Shown in pieces: positions 12,344 to 25,528 of a DNA stretch of 64,000 nt; position 1 is the first letter of the stretch, and the number at the start of each line of letters is the position of its first letter. Source of the stretch: Humulus lupulus. Its lineage: Eukaryota > Streptophyta > Magnoliopsida > Rosales > Cannabaceae. Location: assembly GCF_963169125.1 (NCBI RefSeq), contig NC_084796.1, forward strand, positions 86,573,888 through 86,637,887, written 5' to 3'. The notes under the pieces were generated by a model. That model saw only the letters and a program-made list of their open reading frames with translations, ran no database searches and was not told the DNA's origin. Both the position numbers and the translations under genes were made by a program.

Positions 12344-14530
12344 ATGGTGAACACCAGGCATACGATGTTTGATTTTGCTCACTAGCAACAACAATATAAT
12401 GGAGAACCATTGCCCAATCAACCACTTCCTCAAGACCAACCAGAGGACATGCCTTATCACGGGCCCCTACCTCACGACTCCAAGAACTTCGGGGAAGGGG
12501 GTGACTACGATGAGGGCTATTATGAGGAAGACAAAGGGGAGTATGAAGATCATGAGTCCAAGAACCCCATTGATCCTGATGAGAAGGATGTGGATCCTAA
12601 GTAAGAGGATCTAGAGGTGGTCTGTCTGAGACAACAGGTCCTGGATCAAAGAAGCTAGGATGGCTGAACAACAGGAACCTAAGGATTAGCATCCAATCCT
12701 TCAGTCGTTCCTCCCCCAAGAACATAGTCGCATGTCCCACTTATAAGGACTGGCATGCCCAAAAACGTTGCCTCTACTCCTCCTCCAGGACAATCCCCGC
12801 ATCCCAGAGCTGGTCCATCAAATCATACTCAAGACAAAGGGGAAGCCAAGATGGTCGATCCCGTAGAAAAGGCAAACCCCCAAAGAAAGCTCCTCCCGCT
12901 CAAAAAACCAGGGATGGCCCAAGGAAATTCCCTAGGAAAGAATGGATGAATCATATCTCAGGACAGAATCATCCAAACAATCCATAGGGGAAGCGCCCGC
13001 AGGGTACAAAGCCCTAGAACGTCCCCAAACAGGACGAGTAGGGTAGATGCTTCTACCCAACGCTTCTGTGAACAAGGATCACAGAGGGTGCAATCGCGGA
13101 GACGGGCCGGAAATGGTCAGTTTGGGAGACGATACATCTCAAGTGGATTTGCGAGACGGCCTCAACACTCGGAAGGAGCGGGCCCGAAAAGAAAAGATTC
13201 GCCCTCAATGAGGCGACTTGAGTAATAACCTCAACAACAGGAGGAACGAAAGAGTCCCCCTGGACGATGGGATGGACAAGAAATCCATGGAACAGCTAGC
13301 TGCCCTAAAAAAGGTCACAAATTGCTTGGTCCGGAAACAAGAAGGCGGAGGTTTCGATTATGAAAATGAGGAAAAGGCGCCATGCGCCAAAACACATCCT
13401 GGACGCCATGCTACCTAAAGGATTCAAGATGACAGACATACCCGCCTATAACGGGAACACTGACACAAGGGAATATTTGTCCCGCTACAATCGCCTGGTG
13501 ATTGTAGCTCACATCTGTGACAATGGCGAATGCCTGTGTTTCTCAATCACTTTGGCTGGACCTACAAAAGATTTGTGGAAAAGACTTTAGAGGGGATTGA
13601 TCCAGTCTTGGTCCGGATTGTAATCAGATTTCCGTAAACAATTCTTGGCCGCCATAAAGCTGGACATGGAAGTCAGTGTGCTGGCCTACATCAAACAACA
13701 TCCCATGGAGAGCCTTAGGGCTTACATCCAACGCTTCATGGAAGAAACCTCAAAGACTAAGGTGGATGATGGACAGCGCCTAGTAGCTCTCCAGTCTAGA
13801 ATCAGAGCTGGACCCCCTCTCTAGGATGACATGCAACGCAGCAAGGCAACTACTCTTGAAGTATTTATAAGGAGGGCACAAGGTTTCATCAACTGGGAGG
13901 AGGCTCGAATCCAAACCTTTGGATGGCAGCTTGCAACCCAGTCGACAACACAATCCTTTCCCGAATACAGAGCACAGTATCCGGCAAATCTCTATCGGGC
14001 ACCTCCATCAGCGTCTGGACCCGCTAGAACCCTTGGGAGACCATTTGTGACCCCTAATTGTTTATGGGCACACTTCTTCAAGATATGCTCCGGCTCCATC
14101 TGCCCCATTCTCCAAGTACAGAGTGGCACCAACCGGGTACAGTGTCGCTCCCGGTAGTGCCCAACCACCCCAGGCCGAAGCAGCTGAGGTGAACATAAAC
14201 CCCTCCCGGGGAAAGAGGTTGGGCAAAAATCAAAATCGATTCGAGCCCTCAAAGAAGGGAAAGAGGGGGTACGAGCCCCAATACACTGAGTATACCAACT
14301 TGGTGGACACCCAAGAAAACATCTACCTTGCAACAGGCAATGTAGACCATTACCGAAAACTAAGCCCCATGTTCAAGGGGGGAAATTTTTTAGGGAGACT
14401 GACAAAAGGTGTGCCTACCACAAGGAAATGGGCCACACGACCAAAGAATGTCGTCAGTTGAAGGAGGAGATCAAGAACTTGATCAAATTGGGACATCACC
14501 ACCAATGGGTTAGGATGCCAACAGGAGTTC
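12344..14530 (+). pseudogene. Gag of Tat element B
   Basis: The likely start is ATG 12344 (MVNTRHTMFDF), soon followed by an in-frame TAG. An acidic stretch follows (EDKGEYEDHESKNPIDPDEK). The capsid-like retrotransposon gag domain spans about 13400-13920 (LPKGFKMTDIPAYNGNTD; then EVFIRRAQGFINWEEA). A zinc-knuckle-like CAYHKEMGHTTKECRQLK lies at 14410-14465. Reading moves between all three frames with several stops, so no full Gag can be made. Gag would package element RNA and build the particle. Confidence 0.85.
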
Positions 14531-15294
14531 CTGGACTACCCGCAGCTGCCAGACAACCTTCGACCCCGAGTGCACAGGTGTCGTACCGAACTCCTCAGGG
14601 AGGGTACGCTTCTGGATTGGGAGTACTGGCCCCTCAGGGGGCCCTAATAGTGCAATCACCCGAAGACCCTATGGCTCCCGGGCCTGGAATGTCATATCCT
14701 CCTGGAACTCCACCTCCTCAAGTAGATGGCCACGTGGCCATCATAACAGGAGGCCCACACCTAGGAGGACTGTCCCGAAATAATCAAAAAAGATACCTCA
14801 GCGAGCTCGACAACGACCATGAGGTGTGTTCATTGGTCCAGACTCTGGGCCAACATCTAAAGCTTATGAACCTAACCATAACATTCACGGAGGAAGACGC
14901 CCGGAATGTTCACTTCTTGCATCATGACCCTTTGGTCATTGATGCCCAAATCGCCAATAAACAAGGGTCGCGAGTGTTGGTGGACGACAGGAGCTCCGTC
15001 AATGTCCTATTTAAGCTAGCCTTCACGACGATCAGGCCTACAGAGGCACACCTAGCCTCCTACCCTTCGCAGATTTATGGCTTCAATGGGGATTCTTTGC
15101 TCCCGACGAGCAAGATTCAACTCCCCTTGACTCTGGGGAATGAGGTTCGGGGCTTGTTCAAGTATTGCAACTTGGAGGTGGTGGATTGCCCCATGGCGTA
15201 CAACGTGATCTTTGGGCACCCCGCTCTAGTTGACTTCAGCACCATAACCTTCATCTACCACCTATGCATGAAGTTCTCGTGTGATAACGGTTGA
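14531..15294 (+). pseudogene. Aspartic protease of Tat element B, active site altered
   Basis: The open frame 14428-15294 runs from the zinc knuckle through a proline-rich linker into the retropepsin: RVLVDDRSSVNVLF, IYGFNGDSLLPTSK, VVDCPMAYNVIFGHPAL. The catalytic loop, normally D-T-G in this family, reads D-D-R at 14983-14991, so the enzyme would be inactive even though this frame is open. It ends at a TGA before RT. Confidence 0.85.
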
Positions 15295-15349
15295 TTAGGA
15301 ACTGTACGGGGAGATCAGAAGAGCCAACGGAAATGTTATCACATCTCAG

Positions 15350-16380
15350 CCCGATCAATCTTCATGATTCGCAAAGAACCTCTCGAAGAGGAAAATGCTG
15401 ATCCAATCCCATCACCACAGCCAGCACGGAGGGTGGTCTGGTAGGATGACAAATTAGATCCACCGATAGAGGCGAATAGGGCATTAGAGCCCATGGAGGA
15501 AATTGAGGAGGTGTGCATCATTGACACCGACCCAACCAAAGCGATCCGGGTGGGGAGGAACTTGAAGTTAGAGGTTAGGGTTTCCATAATTGCTCGGGTG
15601 AAAGAGAACCTGGACGTCCTGGCTTGGTCTCAGTCAGATATGACCGAGATCGACCTCAACGTCCTATGCCACACCCTCAACATTGACGAAAGCCACTCCT
15701 GTCTGGCAAAAGCGAAGGCCCATGGGTGCTGAAAGGGCAAAGGCTCTCAAGTTAGAAGTCGAGAAGTTGTCCTCAATCAACTTCATCCAAGAGGCCTTGT
15801 ATCCTATTTGGCTAGCAAATCTGGTGTTGGTGCCAAAGCCAAACAAAACATGGAGGATGTGCATCGACTTCAGGGACCTCAACAGGGCATGCCCAAAGGA
15901 TTGCTTCCCTCTGCCCTGAATTGATCAGATGGTGGATGAAACATCTGGATATGAGTTGCTAAGCTTCATGGATGCTTACTCTAGCTACAACCAGATCTTG
16001 ATGCATGTAGCAGACCAAGAACACACCAGCTTCCAGACGAACAAGGGTGTATACTGCTACATCATCATGCCCTTCGGTCTCAAGAATGCTAGGCCCACCT
16101 ATCAAAGTTTGGTCAACAGAATGTTCCAGAACCAACTGGGGAAGAACATGGAGGTCTATATAGATGACATGTTGGTCAAGTCTAAGACATTGGCCCAACA
16201 TACGGATGACCTGGTATAAACATTTGCAATTATTCGGAAGTATGGGATGACGCTAAATCCTAAGAATTTCATTTTCGGAGTGTCATCCGGGAAGTTTCTG
16301 GGCTTCATAGTAAGCTCAAGAGGGGTAGAAGCTAACCCGGACAAGATCAGAGACCTGATCGACATGCCATGACCATGAAA
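15350..16380 (+). pseudogene. Reverse transcriptase of Tat element B
   Basis: 15493-15732 holds the pre-RT linker (PTKAIRVGRNLKLEV). RT then continues one frame over from 15683: LVLVPKPNKTWRMC, LNRACPKDCFPLP, LSFMDAYSSYNQI, MPFGLKNARPTYQSL. The catalytic YIDD is intact at 16157-16168. Stops at 15917 and 16217 and the frameshift near 15690-15730 break it. The thumb region (KFLGFIVSSRGVEANPDKI) follows. Confidence 0.9.
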
Positions 16381-17290
16381 ACACAAAGATGTACAAAGCC
16401 TAACGGGAAGGATAACAGCTTTGAGCCGCTTTGTGTCGAAGTCCACAGACAAGTGCATCCGATTCTTCAACATACTTCGCGGAAACTAGAGGTTCAAGTG
16501 AATGCCAATCTTGTCGAAACCAGTGGATGGGGAACCACTGTACCTATATTTGGCAATGTCAGAACACGCCATCAGCACCGCATTAGTACAAGAAGAGGGA
16601 AAGGACCAACTCCCGGTCTATTACGTGAGCAAAAGGTTGTTGGGCGCGGAGTCCAGATACCCTTTAATCGAGAAACTGACATTTTTCTTACTAAACGCTT
16701 CCAGGAAGTTAAGACCTTACTTTCAGGCCCATGCCATCAAGGTACTGACAAACCATCCCCAACGACAAGTATTATAGAAAACCGAGTCATCGGGAAGACT
16801 GTTGAAGTGGGCCATGGAACTGAGCCAGTTCAACATCGCTTATGTCCCTAGAATTTCCATGAAAGGACAGATCCTAGCCGACTTCATTCTAGAATTTACT
16901 AGGATAACCGAGGATGAAGAACCTGTCGACCTCGTACCACCCTTTTGGAAGATCTTCGTGGACCGTGCGTCTAACGAGAATGGGGTCAGGGCCGGGATCA
17001 TCCTAATATCCCCTTAAGATCACCAGCTGCAAAGCGCCCAATGCTTCCAGTTTGAAGCGTCGAACAATGAGGCTGAACACGAGGCCATGCTGGCCGGATT
17101 ACGCTTAGCTCGAGAGGTAGGGACAGAGAACATTGAAGTCCACAGCGACTCCCAACTGGTGATCAGGAAAATACCAAACAAAAGAGGATAAGATGGTTGC
17201 CTATGTGGCACGAACCCAGGAGTTACTCCAGTCTTTCAAAAGACACTTCATCCGTCAGATCCCCAGGGAACAGACACGCTGGCCAAATTG
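16381..17290 (+). pseudogene. RNase H plus archaeal-type RNase H of Tat element B
   Basis: 16502-16777 is the degenerate first RNase H (LYLYLAMSEHAISTAL, VYYVSKRLLGAESRYP, LRPYFQAHAIKVLTN), lacking the usual acidic start. 16940-17280 is a second, archaeal-type RNase H: FVDRASNENG, EASNNEAEHEAML, EVHSDSQLVI and TLAKLA. This double RNase H is a known hallmark of the Tat branch. A deletion near 16480-16505 removes about 20 residues between connection and RNase H, and stops and a shift near 17160-17290 break the second domain. Confidence 0.85.
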
Positions 17291-18501
17291 GCCACGGATG
17301 TTGAAACAAAACTCTCTGGGGTAGTCCCGATCGACCATCTACCCACGCACAGTATTCAAACTCCCACAATCATCAATGTCATTGATTACACTACATCTTG
17401 GATGGGCCCTCTCATCCAGTATCTAACAACTAGGGAATTGCCCGCAGACAGGGGCGCCGCCAGGAAAGTTCAGTAACAAGCTCCCAGATACTTCATGATG
17501 GACGGCAGACTCTATCACAGGGGGTTATCCATGCCTTATATCAGATGCGTATTCATGACCAAAATGAGCGCAATCATGCATGAGGTGCACGAAGGATTTT
17601 GCGGAAATCACACAGTCGGACTTAGCTTGTTCAAGAAGATCCTCAAGCAAGGATATTTCTGGCCAACAATGAAGAAGGACTGTGTAGATTACGTCTGCAA
17701 GTGCGAATAATGCCGAAGATACCTGAAGATCCCATGAGCCCCTCCAACGGAAATAACCCTAATCACCAGTTCCTAGCCTTTTGCAATTTGGGGGATTGAT
17801 TTGGTAGGATCCTTCCCGACCAGGAAGGGCGGAGTAAAATATGCCATTGTAGCCATCAGCTATTATACCAAGTGGGTCAACGTGGAATCAATGAGCACCA
17901 TCACCTCCTAAAAGGCCCTCGACTTTGTCATCAACAACATTGTGTCCCGATACGGCCTCCCTCATAAAATCGTGTCCGACAACGGGAAGCAATTTGATAG
18001 CGTCCACTTCACCAACTTCTGTGAAAGACATAGCATCATCAAAAGCTTCTCCACAATCACAGGACCTCAAGAAAATGGGCAAACAGAGGTTGTGAGCAAG
18101 ATTTTGAAAGGAACGTTAAAGAAAAAACTAAAAGCCTACGAGAGCAAGTGGCTGGAAGAGTTACCCCACGTCCTATGGGCCTATCGGACAACAGAAAGAA
18201 CATCTACCAGACATACTCCCTATTCAATGGTGTACGGATGCGAAGCAGTCATCCCAGTAGAAATAATGGTCCCATCTCACAGACGGGATACATACGATCT
18301 TGTCCAAAACCATGCCTTACTCCAAGAATCCCTGGATCTCATCGAAGAGATCTGATAAGAATCACTAGTGTAGATGAAGATGTATCAGGGAAAGATCGTA
18401 AGGCACTTCAACTCAAAAGTTAAGAGCCGGAGGTTCGGAACCAATGATCCAGTCTTGCGAAGAGTTTTCCCTGCATCTCAAGATCCGGGAGAGGGGGTTC
18501 T
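17291..18501 (+). pseudogene. Integrase of Tat element B (main part)
   Basis: The zinc-binding HHCC part lies at 17575-17715 (HEGFCGNHTVG, YVCKCE, CRRY). The core follows with the catalytic residues present: D in WGIDLVGSFP, D in IVSDNGKQFDS, E in ENGQTEVVSK. Then VLWAYRTTERTSTRHTPYS and the start of the C-terminal domain (VKSRRFGTNDPVLRRVF). Stops occur at about 17474, 17708, 17737, 17789, 17909 and 18353. The frame is cut at 18501-18506 by element C and resumes at 28443. Confidence 0.9.
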
Positions 18502-18506
18502 AGGAC
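18502..18506. repeat. Target site duplication AGGAC of element C
   Basis: AGGAC at 18502-18506 is repeated at 28438-28442, immediately outside the two LTR ends. Five base pairs is the normal size for Ty3/gypsy integration. Confidence 0.95.
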
Positions 18507-21002
18507 TGTAATGCCTTGGTTAGCTAAGATTGTCACACTATGTATTTTAAATAGTGCTGAACCCGCTAAATGGGACTTTAAGCCATAAACGTCCATCTAA
18601 ATGTAATTAATGGGCCAGGGTTAAAATCTCGGTCAAAAGGAATGGATATTTTATTAAAAATGTTAAATTGTACATGGGATCCCATAATGGTGTTTACAAA
18701 GGTGTTTACATTTCAAAATGGTCATTATAATTAAAAACTTACAATTCGCCGACCTAAGTAGCAAAAATAGGGTTAAACCTTAGTTCCCCTAAGAAACCTT
18801 GGCCGTGGTGGTCAAGCAGCTGCATATGTACACGTCACCGCCTAAGCTCTCCACTCAAGGCTGGGTAAGCTTTTCCTTCCCTATACCTGCACCACATAGC
18901 ACCCGTGAGCCAAAGCTCAGCAAGAAAACTTATTACTGCATGCATAAAAGTACCAATAAAAGATTATGGAATCATTCTGGGGCCCACAGCCCTAATCAGA
19001 TGACCATAGGGTCATCTTGGGGTCTTATGCCCTGAATAGATAATCATGGAGTCATCATGGGGTCTTGTGCTCTGAATAGATGACCATGGATTCATCCTAG
19101 GGTCTTGTGCTCTGAATAGATGACCATGGATTCATCCTGGGGTCTTGTGCCCTAAATAGATGACTGTGGAGTCATCCTGGGGTCCTTTGCCCTAGCCATG
19201 TGACCATCAAGTCACCCTGGGCCTTAAGCCTTAGCTCTGAGTAACTAGCCATGGGACTAGTCAAGCGCTTAAGTTGTCTTCTACCATAGGGTCGAGCGAG
19301 CATGTAACGCTTTGTTGATTAGATCTAATCATATCGACCAGCGCTCAATGCACTATTGCTGCTCTTAAATCATAAGTCAATGTCATATGACCAGCGCTTA
19401 ACACTATTGCTGCTCCTGACTGATAAGTCAGAGCATTACGACCAGCGCTCTGCACTATTGTCGTTTCTGACTCATAAGTCAGTGCCTTTCTCAAGTAAAC
19501 AATTCAACCAAGCATTCATAATGCAACATATGTCCATATATAGAGCACTCAACATGATTCATCAATAATCATGTATGTCACATAATGGGTGTAGTTTTCT
19601 TACCTCAGGTTTGAGTGTAAAATAAATTAAGAACGACCCTTGAGCATGATCCTGCCCTTGAGCCCTTAGCGATAACCTAATCATAATAAAATATGAAATC
19701 CCATCAATAATGAGCAAATAAAGGTTCTCGGACCAAATCCTAGCCTCTGGAACCTCGAATTCTACCAAAACGAGTAGTAGATTCAATCTCGAGCCTTAAG
19801 GTTTGAAAACTCGCCCTTAAAACCAAACCTGGCCAAAAAGAACCAGGCGACCGCGACCTACCCCAAGGGTTGCGGAGCGCCTCCTAGACAGACAGCCCCC
19901 TATCAAGGTGCCAGGGGTGGGCCGCGACTTGGCCTTGAGGGTTGCGGCACGCTAGCTAGACAAAGCCTTTTCTTGGCTCTGGGGTTCGCTCAGGTCGTGA
20001 CGCCCAAGAACACAGCTGCGACTTGACCCTGCGAACCCAACACCCCTGTTTTTTCCTCAGCTCAAAACTCACCACAACAATACTTCCAATCAATCCCAAA
20101 ATCAAAACCAAAACTCAACACAACAATACCACCAAACCAGCAATAAAACTCAAGCTTTAGAACCCTCAAAACATTACCAAAACCCAATTCCATAATCAAA
20201 CTTTCAAGCTTATAAAAAACATAAAAAGAAAGGAAAAACTTCAAAGTTCAAGCTTAGAATCATTCCCACTATCACTAAATTATCCCTAAGCTTCACCCAA
20301 TCAATAACCTAGCTCAAACTTAGCTTCAAATCCCTTAAACTTAGCTTCAAAATCAAACCGAGAGAGAGAGAGAGAGGAAGAACAATCGAGAGAGAGAAAG
20401 AGAGTGCCTTGCTTCTTTGGCTCATTCCGTAGCTTTCCCCTGGGCTAAGTCTATCTAATTAGCCTAAAATGACTAAAATGCCCATTGAGCCAACCTAATC
20501 CCTCAAAGCCACCCAAGGGAAATTTTGTCATTACCACTTACCCCGTTAACCATAATTAACGTCTCACAATTCCTGTCACATTTAATATCCTCAAATAATT
20601 ACCAGATCATTTTCCAGTACCCGCTCAATCCTGGTAATGTACTAAGTACCAAATTACCCCTAGGCTCACCCCGAGTTCGGTATAACCTCGTTATGACAAA
20701 ACCGCTAACTTGCTTCCTAGGATCGTCTCATGCCGAATAGCTCAAATATCATCACATAATAATGTGATCTCATCCATATATCACATACATGCACATAAAT
20801 ATACAAATATGCCATCAACGAGCCAAAATTACGAAAATGCCCTTCTTATAAGAACAGGCCACATGTATAAAAATACAGCCATATAATAATACAACCCACA
20901 TAATCATGCATATAATCATATAATAACACATTAAATCAATTATTTCCCTCTTGGCCTCCTAATTCAGGCACTAAGCCACATTAGGGAATTTGGGACGTTA
21001 CA
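18507..21002 (-). repeat. Left (3') LTR of element C, 2,496 bp
   Basis: In plus orientation it opens TGTAATGCC and closes GACGTTACA. It holds an array of about 43-bp repeats (around TGACCATGGAGTCATCC) at 18970-19215, an array of about 50-bp repeats (around GACCAGCGCT and TGACTCATAAGTCA) at 19335-19485, and a GA microsatellite at 20360-20405. Confidence 0.9.
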
Positions 21003-21039
21003 ACTATCCCCTCCTTACAGAAATTTTGTCCTCAAAATT
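21003..21039 (-). promoter_or_regulatory. Polypurine tract and hairpin of element C
   Basis: Minus strand GTAAGGAGGGGATAGT abuts the 3' LTR. Just upstream is a perfect inverted repeat, AATTTTG (21022-21028) and CAAAATT (21033-21039), with a 4-base loop. It also overlaps the end of the pol reading frame. Confidence 0.85.
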
Positions 21040-22317
21040 ATACCTGAACAACTCAGGATACTGACTTTGCATATCTAACTCCGGTTCCCAGGCCGTTTCC
21101 TCGACCTTGTTGTTCCTCCATAATACCTTAACCAAAGGTATTGTTTTATTTCTCAAGACCTTGTCCTTCTTGTCAAGTATCTGGATTGGCTGTTCCTCGA
21201 AGGAAAGAACTGCCTCAAGCATCAGATCCTCATAACTCAACACATGAGTCACATCTGACACATACTTTCGAAGAGCTGAAATATGAAATACATTGTGCAT
21301 GGCTGACAATGCTGGTGGTAAGGCCAACCTATAGACCACTTGACCAATCCTTTTTAGGATCTCAAATGGACCTACAAATCTAGGGCTCAACTTTCCCTTC
21401 TTTCCAAATCTTATCACCCCTTTCCATGTTGATACTCTAAGAAAGACATAGTCTCCCACTTGGAACTCCATATTCCTACGTTTGGGATCAGCATAACTTT
21501 TTCTATCTGCTTTGAGAAGCAAGCATCCGAGCTCTGATTTTCTCAATGGCCTCATTGGTCCTCTGAACTGTCTCAGGACTCAAGTATCTCCTTTCTCCTG
21601 TCTCATCCCAATGAATGGGACACCTACATGTCCTACCATACAACATCTCATAAGGAGGCACCCCAATGGTCGACTGGTAGTTGTTGTTGTAGGAAAACTC
21701 TATCAAAGACAAATACTTACTCCATGACCCACCAAAGTCTAGCACACAAACTCGCAGCATTTCCTCTAATATATGGATCGTCCTCGCAGATTGTCCATCT
21801 GTCTGAGGATGATAAGCAGTACTGAACTTCAACTGTGTACTCATGGCTCTCTGTAAACTTCCCCAAACTTGGAAGTAAATGTGGGGTACCGATCTGACAC
21901 GATCGACCTTGGTGCCCCATGAAGGCGCACAATCTCTCTCACATAGAGATTTACGTACTGCTCAATTGTATAAGCTGTTCTCACTTGTAAAAGGTGAGAT
22001 GACTTGGTGTATCGATCCATGATAACCCACACCGAATCATGTTGACCCAGAGTCTTGGGTAACCCCACCACAAAATCCATCGTGATGTCCTCCCATTTCC
22101 ACTCTGGGATGTCCAGAGGCTGTAATAGCCCTGCTGATCTCTGATGCTCAGCCTTGACCTGTTGACATGCAAAGCCTTTAGCCACATATTCTATCACATC
22201 CTTCTTCATCCCAGGCCACCAATATAGCGATCTCACATCTTCATAAATCTTCGTAGTGCCCAGATGCAAAGAGGAAGGAGTAGTATGAGATTCATCTAGA
22301 ATCTCCCATCGGAACAC
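21004..22317 (-). pseudogene. Integrase with chromodomain, element C
   Basis: Minus strand, high to low coordinates. The zinc-binding region is partly lost (YWWPGMKKDV, then a changed second half). The core has WEDITMDFVVGLPK, IVSDRYPTFTSKFG and AYHPQTDGQSARTI. The residue after GQS is Glu in this family and completes the D,D-35-E triad; here it is Ala (21785-21787). Then GRTCRCP and a GPF-type barrel (VGPFEILKRIGQVVYRL). The C-terminus is a chromodomain (ILDKKDKVLRNKTIPLVKV, LWRNNKVEETAWEPE), typical of Tekay/Del chromoviruses, thought to steer integration to heterochromatin. Two frameshifts split it. Confidence 0.93.
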
Positions 22318-23760
22318 AGATCCAACTCTTATATCTCAACAAGCCCATATCTGACATTGTATAGTCCCTGGACACTCCAGCTAGGACGTCCTCTCCGATC
22401 TTGGTCAGCTGTGGATCACCCAGCTGACCTTCCTTTATCCTTTCCAACAACGTAGACTGTAGCATAATGTTGGCCAACTGGCCTACCAGCAACTCTATAC
22501 CAGCTCTAGTCATATCCTCTGCTAACTCTCTGGATATCAATCTCGCACTAAAAATTTGTCCCAGACCCTTCTGGCTTAAGGCATCTGCCACCACGTTGGC
22601 CTTTCCTGGATGATACAAGATTTCACAATCATAATCCTTTACCAACTCCAGCCAACGCCTTTGTCTCATGTTCAGGTCTTTTTGTGTGAAAAAGTACTTC
22701 AGGCTCTTGTGGTCAGTGTAAATCTCACACTTCTCCCCATAAATATAATTTATCCATACCTTTAATGCAAAGACCACTGCTACCAACTCTAAATCATGAG
22801 TTGGGTATCTCTTTTCATACTCTATCAACTGTCGTGAGGCATAAGCGATCACTTTTCTCGACTGCATAAGAACATAACCTAAACCCTGATGTGAGGCATC
22901 ATAGTATATCACAAACTTCTCTTGATATGTCAGGAGACTCAAAACTGGAGTTGTAATCAACCTCTGTTTCAATTCCCAGAAGTTTTTCTCACACTTGTCT
23001 AACCACACAAAAATATGATTCTTACATGTCAGATCAGTCAATGAAGTGGCAATCTTTGAGAATCCTTCCACGAAATGCCTATAATAACCTGCCAACCCAA
23101 GGAAGCTCCTAACATCTGAGGCATTCTTTGGCCTTGGCCAATCTCTGACTGCCTCAATCTTGGTTGGGTCCACCTTGATCCCCTCCTTACTAACAATATG
23201 TCCAAGGAAAGTTACCTGAGATAACCAGAATTCACACTTCTTGAATTTTGCAAACAAACTGCATTCCTTCAGTCTCTGTAGAACCAACTTCAGATGTTGC
23301 TCATGTTCTAACTCTAACTGAGAATAAACTAAATATCCTCAATGAAGATGATCACAAACTGGTCCAAATAATCCTTGAACACACTGTTCATCAAATCCAT
23401 AAAAGCAACTAGGGCATTAGTCAACCTAAAGGACATGACTAAGAACTCATAATGCCCATATCTGGTGCAAAAGGCAGTCTTCGGTATATCTCCCTCCTTA
23501 ACTCTCAGCTGATGATAACCAAATCGAAGGTCTATCTTTGAGAGTACCATTTTACCCTACAACTGGTCAAAACGATCATCTATCCTTGGCAGAGGATACT
23601 TGTTCAGTTCTCTATAATCAATAAACATCCTCAGAGAACCATCTTTCTTCTTCACAAACAGGACCGGTGCATCCCACAGTGAGAAGCAAGGTCTAATAAA
23701 ACCCAAGTCTAGTAGCTCCTGCAGTTGTACCTTAAGTTCTTTTAATTCTACTAGGGCCAT
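22292..23760 (-). pseudogene. Reverse transcriptase and RNase H, element C
   Basis: 23760-23557 holds the RT start ([25 protein letters not shown]). 23550-23329 holds [13 protein letters not shown], and the catalytic block reads FIEDI followed by a stop; chromoviruses normally have two Asp there, so one Asp is replaced by Glu at 23338-23340. 23287-22292 holds the RT thumb and a well-kept RNase H ([52 protein letters not shown]). Stops and frame changes separate the pieces. Confidence 0.92.
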
Positions 23761-23844
23761 TCTCTAAGGTGCCCTAGACACTGGCTCCGTCCTTGGTGCC
23801 AGTTCAATCACAAATTCAATCTCTTTGTGTGCTGGCAACCCTGA

Positions 23845-24393
23845 TCAATCTTTTGGAAACACACCCAAAAACTCACAGACTAGTCTGGTCTCCTCTGGTC
23901 CCACTGGCATGACCTGAGTGGTATCAACCACACTGGCTAAGAATCCTATGCAACCACCTTGCAATAGATGTCTAGCCCTCATAATAGATATCATGGGTAT
24001 GCGGGGTCTATACACAGTGCCAACAAATACAAAAGGCTCCTCACCTTCAAGCTCAAAGGCTACCATTTTCCTTCTGCAATCTATGGTTGCCCCATACTTC
24101 ACCAACCAGTCCATACCCAGAATCATGTCAAAGTCAATCATAACCAACTCTACCAAATCAATTGATAACTCTCTGCCCTCTACTGTGACTGGAAATGATC
24201 TGACCCAACTTCTGGATACTACTAACTCCCCAGTGTGTAATAAGGTCCCGAACCCCACAGCATAATAATCACATGGTCTACACAGTCTATCAATAATTCT
24301 ACTAGCAACAAAATAATGTGTAGCACCAAAATCAATCAAAACAGTATAAGGGGTTCCAGCACTAAAAAGCTGACATGTAACTACTGAGGACAA
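23845..24393 (-). pseudogene. Aspartic protease, element C
   Basis: It reads TPYTVLIDFGATHYFVA, then DFDMILGMDWLVKYGATIDC, the typical Tekay retropepsin. The loop D-F-G replaces the usual D-S-G, so the Asp is kept but the neighbour is changed. It ends LVCEFLGVFPKD, the start of the link to RT. It would process Gag-Pol. Open over 182 codons but cut off from gag by a frame change. Confidence 0.9.
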
Positions 24394-24396
24394 GCC

Positions 24397-25528
24397 TCAG
24401 CTTTTGCATGCGTTAATGCGAACACTTGGGGCCGAGCTGTCCACCTTTCTTGCCCTCGGGCAATCTTTCCTCAAATGTTCCACTACCCTGCATAAAAAGT
24501 AGGCTATTGCTCGATACTCCCCCATATGGCACCTCTTGCATCTAGCGCACTCAAGAAAAGTCCTCCAGCCCTCACTGCCGCCCTGGCGACCCATTGTAAT
24601 ACCACGTGGCTTCTGTTAGGGCCTGGAGCTTGGAAGGCATTAGGAGTTTCCTTTTCTAATCACTGGGGCCTCCGCCCCTACCTGAACACATAAATGGAGG
24701 TCCCACCATCCTAATGTCTCTCCTGGCCGCGTTACCACACAAGACTTTTTTCTCTGCGCTCTCAGCTATAAGCACCTTGTCAACCACGAATGCATAAGTA
24801 GTCACTCCTAGCACAGTGGTAATACGAACATCTCGAACTATCCTAGGCTATAGCCCCTGGAGAAACCTCTCCCTTTTGGTCCCATCAGTTGGCACCAGTT
24901 CCTCTGCAAACTTTGACAGTCTATCAAACTTTAATGCATACTCAATCACTAACATACTCCCCTGAAACAGTTTGTTGAACTCTTCAGCCTTTACAGCCCT
25001 GATGGCATCATTGTAGTACTTTTCATTAAACAGAGTCTGAAACTCTTCCCAACTCAGAGCATTAACATTTCTGGTCTGGGATATCACTTCCCATCGAATT
25101 TGGGCATCCTCCCGAAACATATATGTGGCACAAGCCACCCTTTCATTACCAGACACCCTCATAAAGTCTAGGATGGTGGTAACCATGCTCATCCACTGTT
25201 CGGCCTTGGCCAGATCTGCACTACCCTAAAAAACTGGAGGGTATTGTTTTTCCAGAACCTTGCATAAAGAGGTTCCCATTTATTCCCAGCCTCTGGTGGC
25301 TGCTCAACTATTGGCACCGTCACAGGTGGTGCCTTTGGCAAAATGTTCCTTACAGGAACCTATTGTTGTCTCAGGACGAGAATTTTTTCTTCCAACCTCA
25401 ATATACTGGCTTGCAAATTAGCAAGCACCTATAGCCATTTCTCAGGAGCTGCTGAGGGGTCTGACCCTGTCTGTCATTATGGCCCTGATCTTCCTGGCCA
25501 ACTGATAATTCTACATGCCTTGGAAGCA
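24397..25528 (-). pseudogene. Gag, element C
   Basis: The likely start is ATG at 25528 (MLPRHVELSVGQEDQ). The capsid-like domain at 25192-24848 reads VACATYMFREDAQIRWE, WEEFQTLFNEKYY and FDRLSKFAEELVP. A damaged CCHC knuckle at 24594-24430 reads FLCRVVEHLRKDCPRA, with its first Cys region degraded. Stops and shifts occur between 25500 and 25200 and near 24840-24600. Gag would form the particle and bind RNA. Confidence 0.85.

Noticed and set aside
12755..12949. Separate small basic protein
   Set aside because: It is in frame with the Gag start of element B and is simply a piece of that broken Gag.
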